Source: Ceratobasidium sp. AG-K
Lineage: Eukaryota; Basidiomycota; Agaricomycetes; Cantharellales; Ceratobasidiaceae
Length of the DNA: 64,000 nt
Assembly: GCA_037039685.1 (NCBI GenBank)
Contig: JAWNGF010000004.1
Location: 4,216,001 to 4,280,000 of the forward strand
Direction: 5' to 3'
In this document: piece after piece, positions 57,067-64,000 of the stretch
How the letters are laid out: each line of letters starts with the position of its first letter
Numbering within the stretch: the stretch's first letter is position 1
Notes under the pieces: model-generated
The model's database searches: none
What the model was told of the DNA's origin: nothing
The model's input: only the letters and a program-made list of their open reading frames with translations
Made by a program: the position numbers and the translations under genes

Positions 57067-57949
57067 ATGGACGAATACGACCGTGCAGCAGCAGCGTTTC
57101 CAGACCTAGACGACACCTTTTCGCCCGGTGTACCTGCATCCGGAAGTCTCGGTGGAACAAGCTTCCCTGCCCTTGATGATGACTTTGGCGCTCCCTCGAC
57201 GGCCACGGTCCCGGCCTCTGCTCCTGCCGACGACGACCTAGACGAATTTGAGCGTGCGGCGAGTGCATTTCCCGCGTTGGATGGAGACGACGGGCCTGCA
57301 CATGCCCCTTCACTCGAGGTAAGTTGATTGGTCAGATGCAGTACGATGACTGAGTCGTGTAGGCATTCGAAGCGCAGCCGTCGTTCCATGCTACTCCTCA
57401 ACCGACCTACTCGGCCCATCCCTCTGCGCCCCCAGTAGCGCCCAACTACTCCAACTTTACCCAGCCGGAGGAACCCGAACCCGAAGTTGTGCGGTATGTC
57501 CACCCTGCTTGACTCGTGCCCAGCTCACATTCTGTAGCCAATGGCGCGAGCACCAAGCAGAAAAGATTGCCCAACGCGACGAGGAATCAAAACAAAAACG
57601 CGCCGAAACCGTCGCAAAGGCCGAGCGAGACATTGACAAGTTTTACGAAGAGTATAATGCCAAAAAGGAACGCACCATTCGGGAGAACAAGTGCGTCCAT
57701 CATATTACACTCGGATTATGCTCATTTAGTTACAGGGAAAACGAAGCCGAATACCTCGCCTCGCTCACCGACTCGCTCTCGTCAGGAACCACCTGGTCCC
57801 GCATCTGCGACCTCATCGACCTCGAAAACTCCCAGTCCAAAACGGTTGCGCGGACCGGGTCAGGCGCGACCGATCTTACCCGATATCGCGAAGTGTTGCT
57901 CAAGCTCAGGAAGCAGGGAGACAAGGCACCAGGCGCGGCGGGATACTAG
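57067..57949 (+). CDS. CLC1: Clathrin light chain
   Basis: Regulatory subunit of the clathrin triskelion, on coated vesicles and pits. The acidic N-terminus has FPDLDD and FPALDDDF type repeats (57067-57320). After an intron comes a Pro-rich spacer, then the heavy-chain-binding helix QWREHQAEKIAQRDEESKQK and onward through ERDIDKFYEEYNAKKERTI, and after another intron ENEAEYLASLTDSLSSGTTW, ICDLIDLENSQSK and the conserved tail DLTRYREVLLKLRKQGDKAP-GAAGY. Exons about 57067-57318, 57362-57493, 57537-57689 and 57736-57949. Length about 245 residues, as usual. It follows dynamin-like paralogue 2 in the same direction, but the two need not be functionally linked. Confidence 0.95.
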
Positions 57950-60370
57950 ACATGGAGCCTAGATGCGGCTTGACTGTATTCACGAGTTGGAATTAATGCA
58001 TGTATTTCTCTCTTATGATCGACGCGACACGCCAGCTCGAGCGGATTATATCAGCATGTGTCAGAGGCGGTGCTTCCTCGATCTAGAGACCGTCAAGCCC
58101 AAGTAGTTCAAGGCTCTACTACTTCATGCATAGTACACTTACCTTGAACGGTTTAACATTACTGAAGCGAACCCTAACGGGCCAACTATATTTTTATTTA
58201 TTTAAAAAAGCCCACTTTGTTGTGATCTCAGACACTCGAGGCAACATGGTATTCTTCACCTTCGAGGGAGCCAGATCGGTGAATAGCAGAGACATTCACA
58301 CTAAGCAAACGTGTGTGATATTTATGGTTGAACTAAGGGGATAAACAAGCGCCTAACCCAGGATGTTTGACTGACGTGTGTGTCGAGTTGGCACGTGAAC
58401 GATCGCGTGGTCACCAGAGTCCAGCATTCATCAACGATGTTTCAACGTACAAGGGAGTAAAATTACTTCCCTCAATTCCGCCACTCGTTAAAAGCCACTA
58501 TGCGAGAAAGCCAGGACAATAGCAGACAGTATTGCGATCGATATAAAAGGTTCAGCTTTGCACCGTTTTCCCGTAGTCCAGAGCACCCTCTTCTGCAAGC
58601 TTCGCCATACCCTACATCGTTGTATCACTTCACATGGATTCCTCTACGACTTACTATACATTCGAGATTACCCAGGTCACCGAGCCTGTCGACATGGAAA
58701 AGGCGAGCCCGAATGACCGCCCCTCCTGCGTTATTGCATAGGTGAGCCTTCGATGTAATACGCGCCCGTAATCCCCTCGCTCATAGTAACTTCTCTGCTT
58801 AGTTTGCTCGGACAGGCTAGAACTGTCTTGCGGATTTTTGGTCCATTAAACCGCCTCGACTTGCTATTGTATTATTTTGGCGTTAATCTCTGTAACTTCG
58901 TGGTGTGCGGTGAAATTATTATCCAGGTACACGATGAATATTGGTGGATTATTGGGGCACGAGGAGCGTAATTTGTTGTCATAATTCAATCCCAGAGATT
59001 ACTTGGTGACCTGCTTCACCCTACGCACATTGGCTCGAGTGGGTATGAAGCCTCCAAAATAGCCTTTTCGGGCTCTAACCCCCAGCCCACAAAACGGACA
59101 ACCTTGTCACGCCTTCGCAATTGAGGTATGAGTACCTGAATCACAATTTCTTCAATTGAGAGCCACTGCTAGGAGAGATTTTATTTGTTTTATTTTGGAA
59201 GGAGGGCGTGCATGCGCATACCCATTTGGCCGTTCCAGAACCATGGGGTGTGGCATTGCATTGATTGAGCCCCGAATCACGCATCCATGTGCAAAAATCT
59301 CAGCAACACACTGGGTGATACACTCAGATCCCGGGGAACACTCACCGGAGATTCAGTCCACTTAACTGTTTGCACATACTTGAACTTGCATCAAGGTACC
59401 GTCATTTGGGAGCTCAAAGCTACAATATGAGTATAGCGCTGATCTCTGCCGCGGGATCGGCACATTGAGCATGTAGGTATCCACCAGAAACCTCAGTTAT
59501 CGCGTTCAATTGGCTGGCCAATGGCACCGATGCAATCTACTCCGACTCGGAACGTCATCAATCTCCGGTTCATCAAGAAGACGATACCGCCCATCAGACT
59601 CGTGTACTCTTGTAAACGACACTGGTTCCGTGGAAAGCACACTAGCTCATGAAGAAGCGTACAGCACAACATATTGAAGTTCGTACTCATAACTCGTTAT
59701 GCGATCAGCTGGCTTGAAATTGTTGTCAACGAGCCTCGATCCCGCTTGCAGTTCACATCAACGGTACCCGCCACTTCAGCAATGAGCGTCTTTTACAAGT
59801 CTGTGGTGATAGATCTGGCGTGGACCGAGTGGACGGTAGCCCAAGGTGATCTTGGTTTCTCACCTTTGGGCCAATGAAGATCAAGAGTTCAGTCGAATGC
59901 GATAGATAAGTTCACCCACTTGTCAAGCTAACGGTGAGGTTTTATGTTAGAACCAGCCACTTGTATGCGCGTCGAGACAATGAAACACAGCCCTAGGGCC
60001 CATTCATTGGCTTGTAACCTCGTCAATTCTTCTACCTTATAGTGCCTATAGCGTTAGACGTACATATCCGTGTTCCATCATGTGGTCAAGCTAACATAGA
60101 GACATTTCGTGCTCCATATAGCTGGAACATCCACGGATACCACCTTAGAATAATAGGTTTCCCTTGAGTAAGCAGACCGAGCTAACTGTGCGGTGAACAA
60201 GCTTCAAACTGTACTGCTAAATCGATTGACACATCCGGTAGTATGGCGCCGACGCATGTATGCTGACGTAATGGGGCCCACCCTAAGCAATATCCAGGTC
60301 ACGCGCAAGATGTGAATACCTATGTTTTCAGGGTTCTTCCGCCACCTACATGCAAGGCTAGGCGTTCTCA
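57950..60370. other. Long gene-poor stretch
   Basis: About 2.4 kb with no recognised gene, RNA or transposon. Short ORFs include one from ATG 58633 (MDSSTTYYTFEITQVTEPVD, 35 codons), too short to call. Possibly decayed sequence or the long 5' flank of the kinase gene. Confidence 0.35.
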
Positions 60371-60557
60371 ATGGACGTCCGAGACCCGATTGCCAGCTCT
60401 GAAAGCGCAAGCCAATTGGAAACCTCAACAGCAGCTCTGCCCGACGGGGATTCCATTGGCAGAGCAACGGTTAGCCCTTTCCTTTCAAAACAACCTAAAT
60501 CCTGACTGGCTCTGGCACGCCGTATTTAGTCCCTCGAAGAAATTATTACTACTTTAG

Positions 60558-62793
60558 CCAAGCGCGGTTGCGCAGATCTCACCTCCTCGATCGATTTAGA
60601 CGCCTGTGGGCAACACGCTGTTGCTGGTGGAGGGTTCTGTGATGTATATCGAGGGAAGCTTCATTCCGGTGGCGATATAGCCATCAAGTCTCTACGCGTC
60701 TACGGCGGGCCTGAAGATGAAAGTCAGAAGCAAAAAATACTGAAGGTGAGGCTGAGACCAAGTGTTTTTCGTGGGTCATGAACGGCGGCTGAACATGCTC
60801 CGACATAGCACGCAGCGCGTGAATTGTATCAATGGTCAAAACTAAAGCATTGCAACATCCTACCGCTAAAGGGACTAACGGTATTTCGTGGTCATATATC
60901 TATGGTTTCTGAGTGGATGCAAAATGGGAACCTAAGTGCTTACCTTCGACTCAACCCACAAGCCGACCAAGTCCATCTTGTAGGTCATCATCATTGACAG
61001 CCGCACGCCAAAGCTAATGAACGTGGATCCAAGTGTATAGATATTGGTGAAGGCCTATGTTACATTCATGAGAATAACATGGTAAGAGGTCAAGCACATT
61101 TACCTGCGTTATTAACGATTCAACGTCTTGCAGGTCCACGGAGATCTGAAAGCAGTGGGTTGTCTCAAAATTGCACCAATAATACGAGGTCCCGAGCGTG
61201 ATTATGCTCATTCCAGGCAAATGTCATGGTTTCCTCCACGGGTGTCGCCATGATAACTGATTTCGGAAACGCACAGTTGAGGGATCTCACTATTAAATTC
61301 TCAAATACGACAGGATTTGCCGTGTCGCCACGATGGGCAGTATGAAAGTTCACCATTTAATCAATAACGATCAACGCTCACTGTGTTTGCATAGTCCCCC
61401 GAGCTCCTGTCTGACGATGGCACTCCTCACGTGAGCAAGATGTCCGATATATGGGCATATGGAATGGTACGTGTGAAAACGTCAAACCCAAGTTATCTGG
61501 AGAAGCAGGACTAAGCAATTCTCCAGACTATGCTAGTGAGTGATATCGGTTTTAACTTTCTAAGGTAAATAAATCCTGGATTAGGAAGTGCTAACCGGAA
61601 AAGTTCCTTTCGATGAATTGAGTGATCATCAAGTCTACATCTCGGTGGGGGTGAAGCGGAAACACCCACCGCGCCCTGAAGGCCTTGATGATGTCTTGTG
61701 GTCTACCATGGTTTCTTGCTGGGCCCCTCTCCCAGAGGAAAGATCAGACATCATGAGTCTCAATTCGATATTGCTTGAAGCCTATCCAGATTACCAGCCT
61801 CACCGACGGCGATCGATAGACGTGAACGAAGACTCGCAGCCGGAACCTGCAAAGCCCGCGATAGACCGACATTGGTCTGAGGACTTCAACAGCATTCCCA
61901 CTACCATACACACAGAGCTATTCGAGCGCACCAGCGGTGGTTCTGGGACTACCTCGGACCACTCATTTCGCCAAGGGGGCAGATCCAACGTTCCTGCAAT
62001 TTCTCCGTCGCCCGAGCCACTATCCGCTCATGGCCTTACCCAAAGCAGTTCAGCTGAATCTAACTTGACTACGTTTGGTATGTCCGTATCTTATAGTACC
62101 CATGCGTTTTATCTCAGGTGCTCATGATCTGCCTTGTGGAATCTTCCTTCACAATCCCGACCAATGCAGCCAATCAGGAGCACAGCACGAGTCAAGTCGA
62201 CATTCCAGAAAACAGGATTACAACCGGAGACTACATTATAACCAATGTTTCGACAGGGAACCAAGTGGTATCTCTCAGTGGTAAAAGCGATTCAGAACTA
62301 GTCGGCGTCTCTGGCGATGGTACTGATGCCCTGGCGAAGTTTAAGGAAGTATGTACCGGATTTTTGAGAGTGTAGTTTACTACTAACAGAGGTAAAGTGG
62401 AGCGTTCTTAGGATCGCACTTGGAACATACCTTATTCAAAGCCCACGAACGTTATGGGTTAGCCATGAGACCCGGCCCAAGAAAGATAGCGGCGTCTCTG
62501 TCAAGTATGGATTCAAGGAATGGCGCATTAAAGAAAGTAAAACGAAGCACCATTACACGTAAGTACTTTGTTTGTACTGGCCAGACCGGTGTTACGATTA
62601 TCTGCAGGATAAGCCCAGTAGGCACTGATCTCTATTGGGGACTTTCAGATGGTGAAAGCGGGACTCGAGTGAGTCCTGAAGGACTAATCCTCGCGTTATT
62701 CTAAAGATTGATTTCTTGTAGATTGTGCTACGCAATGGACCAAACGACAGCAAGAACCACTGGGTATTTCGTTCAGCTCTCGAGGGAGAATAA
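60558..62793 (+). CDS. Protein kinase fused to a C-terminal beta-trefoil-like domain
   Basis: Kinase domain: glycine loop AGGGFCDVYRG, catalytic Lys in DIAIKSL, ELYQWSKLKHCNILPLKGLT, VHGDLKA-intron-ANVMV (H-G-D-L-K in place of H-R-D), ITDFGNAQL (D-F-G), SPELLSDDG, SDIWAYGM, EVLTGKVPFDELSD and CWAPLPEERSD. All catalytic residues are present; this style is common among agaricomycete tyrosine-kinase-like enzymes. After a Ser-rich linker (61800-62080) comes TGDYIITNVSTGNQVVSLSG, WSVLRIALGTYLIQSPRTLW, GFKEWRIKES, DLYWGLSDGESGTR and IVLRNGPNDSKNHWVF, ending in TAA at 62791-62793. The repeated Y-x-I / W pattern fits a beta-trefoil such as ricin-B-like lectins or I66-type inhibitors. About ten short introns. 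The 5' end is unresolved: a Met at 60371 gives a good upstream exon but the wrong phase for the splice at 60557. Confidence 0.72.
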
Positions 62794-63584
62794 GGTTTAC
62801 GGTGTGATGACGGAGACTCATTAAGTTTTACCCGTTCATCCCCCTGGCCGGTATGCTGGCCCCAATATCGTACACAAAAGGACACAAACAATCAATTCAC
62901 AACCGTGTGATTCAAAGCAAAAGAGTGAAAAAATGCTAGAAATACGTGCACGAGAACAGTACATACTTGAGCCGAAATATCCTGAGGCAACACTGATTAG
63001 GCAGCGGCACAGTATAATCATAAATATTCAGCGTTTAGCTCGTCCCGAACGCGGCTAGGATCTGGGTCGGCTCGGCCTCAGATATTCCCTCCCCTGCAGT
63101 ACCCGAAGACTCTAGAATATCCTGCTCCTACAGCCCAACCATATTCAAGTCCATTTCTTTCCTTTTCCCATTGCTAAGTGCGTGTATCGAGTCAGCGTTG
63201 GGGTTTCGAACATGTTCAAATATAAACTCAGCACTCTAAATCGAGTTTCTCACCACCACTGGCGTGCTCCTGTCTGGGTGCGTGCATATAAATTGTTGTT
63301 TGGCGACGTACTGCTAGGCACTGGCACTGCCGGGGAGTCCCGAGAGAAAGTAACGGAGGCGGGCCAGGGCGCCATGACGCGAGCGGACGCGCGGGCTCGC
63401 GGACGGGAGACCAGTCCTGGCGGCAACGGAGGCAAGAGCAGTGGAAAGCGCGACAAAATTCGCACTCGCAGATATATGCATATATCGATTGTTAATTCCA
63501 AAAACAGGGAATCTACTCAGCTGGGGCAATCACTTGGGCATATGAAAGTCACCAAAGTTATACAATTCGGCATGCCGCTGTTGA
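62794..63584. other. Intergenic stretch before the truncated dynamin copy
   Basis: No gene recognised. A GC-rich block at 63380-63430 resembles 51540-51605. The plus-strand frame that begins at 63182 is not a gene start; it only runs by chance into the dynamin fragment. Confidence 0.35.
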
Positions 63585-64000
63585 TAACCCCTTCGAGGAC
63601 GTTCCAAGGCGTACTCTACACCAAGCGTCTACACCGATACATGCAATACTACAAGACTCGCGGCGCCTCGGAGCCGGGATTGACCACAATGGCTCGAGTG
63701 CGCACGTTGTATGAGAGTAAGTTCGTCGCGAACCAGATCGGTAGCATGTCGATCGCATTACCCCAGTTGCTCTCCAAAGATACACGGACGCCGTACCACT
63801 TACAAGTGATGTGCACTGTGTCCGTGGCTTTGGTGACCAGGTGCGTGGGCGGGTGATCGAGGGCCGGAAGCTGCAGCGGGAGCGAATGGAGCTCGAAGGG
63901 CTTGTGCAAATCGTAGAATTTGTCCAGGATCATAAGCGGGCTTTGGAAGAACGGGATAGACAGTTGGCAGACGTTCGGAGCAACTTGGAGCACTTGCGGC
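63585..64000 (+). pseudogene. Dynamin-like GTPase, C-terminal fragment (paralogue 3), runs off the window
   Basis: Matches the last two exons of paralogue 2: SRTFQGVLYTKRLHRYMQYY, TTMARVRTLYE, an intron from about 63717 to 63759, then RYTDAVPLTSDVHCVRGFGD and EERDRQLADVRSNLEHLR to the window edge. The GTPase domain and stalk are absent: upstream sequence is unrelated. So it is a partial duplicate made only of the effector part. The remaining frame is open, with at most the last residue and stop outside the window. Confidence 0.8.

Noticed and set aside
57516..57962. Plus-strand ORF of 148 codons within clathrin light chain
   Set aside because: Alternative frame of CLC1 exons; the CLC1 frame has the conserved heavy-chain-binding helix and tail.
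63182..63856. Plus-strand ORF of 224 codons that could be called a full gene
   Set aside because: Only its last third matches dynamin; the first part is unrelated intergenic sequence and the dynamin exon ends at a splice site near 63717 inside the ORF.
1..64000. CRISPR arrays, rRNA or tRNA genes
   Set aside because: No regular short repeats with unique spacers and no tRNA or rRNA core motifs in a plausible arrangement were found; the window is fungal nuclear DNA.

Overview
The window looks like nuclear DNA of a filamentous basidiomycete (Agaricomycotina). It resembles Rhizoctonia-type genomes, but that is inference. The reasons: genes are cut by many 45-60 bp GT-AG introns, a fragment of a NACHT-WD40 type gene and kinase/dynamin paralogues are present, and the transposons are fungal Ty3/gypsy chromoviruses, Tc1/mariner, MULE, hAT and pogo types.

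Positions 1-25,220 are a nested transposon island with no host gene I can recognise. One Ty3/gypsy family fills 209-17,569. Its ~507 bp LTR occurs six times: four solo LTRs (209-715, 9672-10180, 13282-13791, 17063-17569), three with perfect and one with near-perfect 5-bp target duplications, plus outer LTRs at 842-1350 and 14288-14773. Between the outer LTRs lie two damaged internal copies head to tail. The first lost protease/RT and the second lost integrase. Both carry an extra reading frame after the chromodomain. A complete 3542-bp MULE with 131-bp inverted repeats and a 9-bp target duplication sits inside the first copy. A second, distinct gypsy chromovirus (18.6-23.3 kb) has its 3' LTR split by a 1566-bp Tc1 element with ~222-bp inverted repeats. 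Another Tc1 element of 1591 bp follows (23631-25221).

From 25.8 kb the sequence becomes gene-dense: a mitochondrial MDL-type ABC transporter (-), histidinol-phosphatase HIS2 (-), a membrane J-domain protein (+), mitochondrial PGP phosphatase GEP4 (-), TRAPPC11 (+), calmodulin (+, one base missing in EF-hand 4), a decayed cytochrome P450 (+) and an unknown coiled-coil protein (-).

From 45 kb to the end is an accessory stretch. It holds three dynamin-like GTPase loci in the same orientation (two apparently intact, one C-terminal fragment running off the window), a truncated NACHT-WD40 type remnant, a pogo transposase fragment, a small hAT element, clathrin light chain, and a protein kinase with an unusual C-terminal beta-trefoil-like domain. 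TRAPPC11, dynamin-like and clathrin light chain all belong to membrane traffic, but I see no proof that they are co-regulated.

Exon limits were worked out by hand from splice signals and family similarity. Where a boundary is approximate the entry says so.
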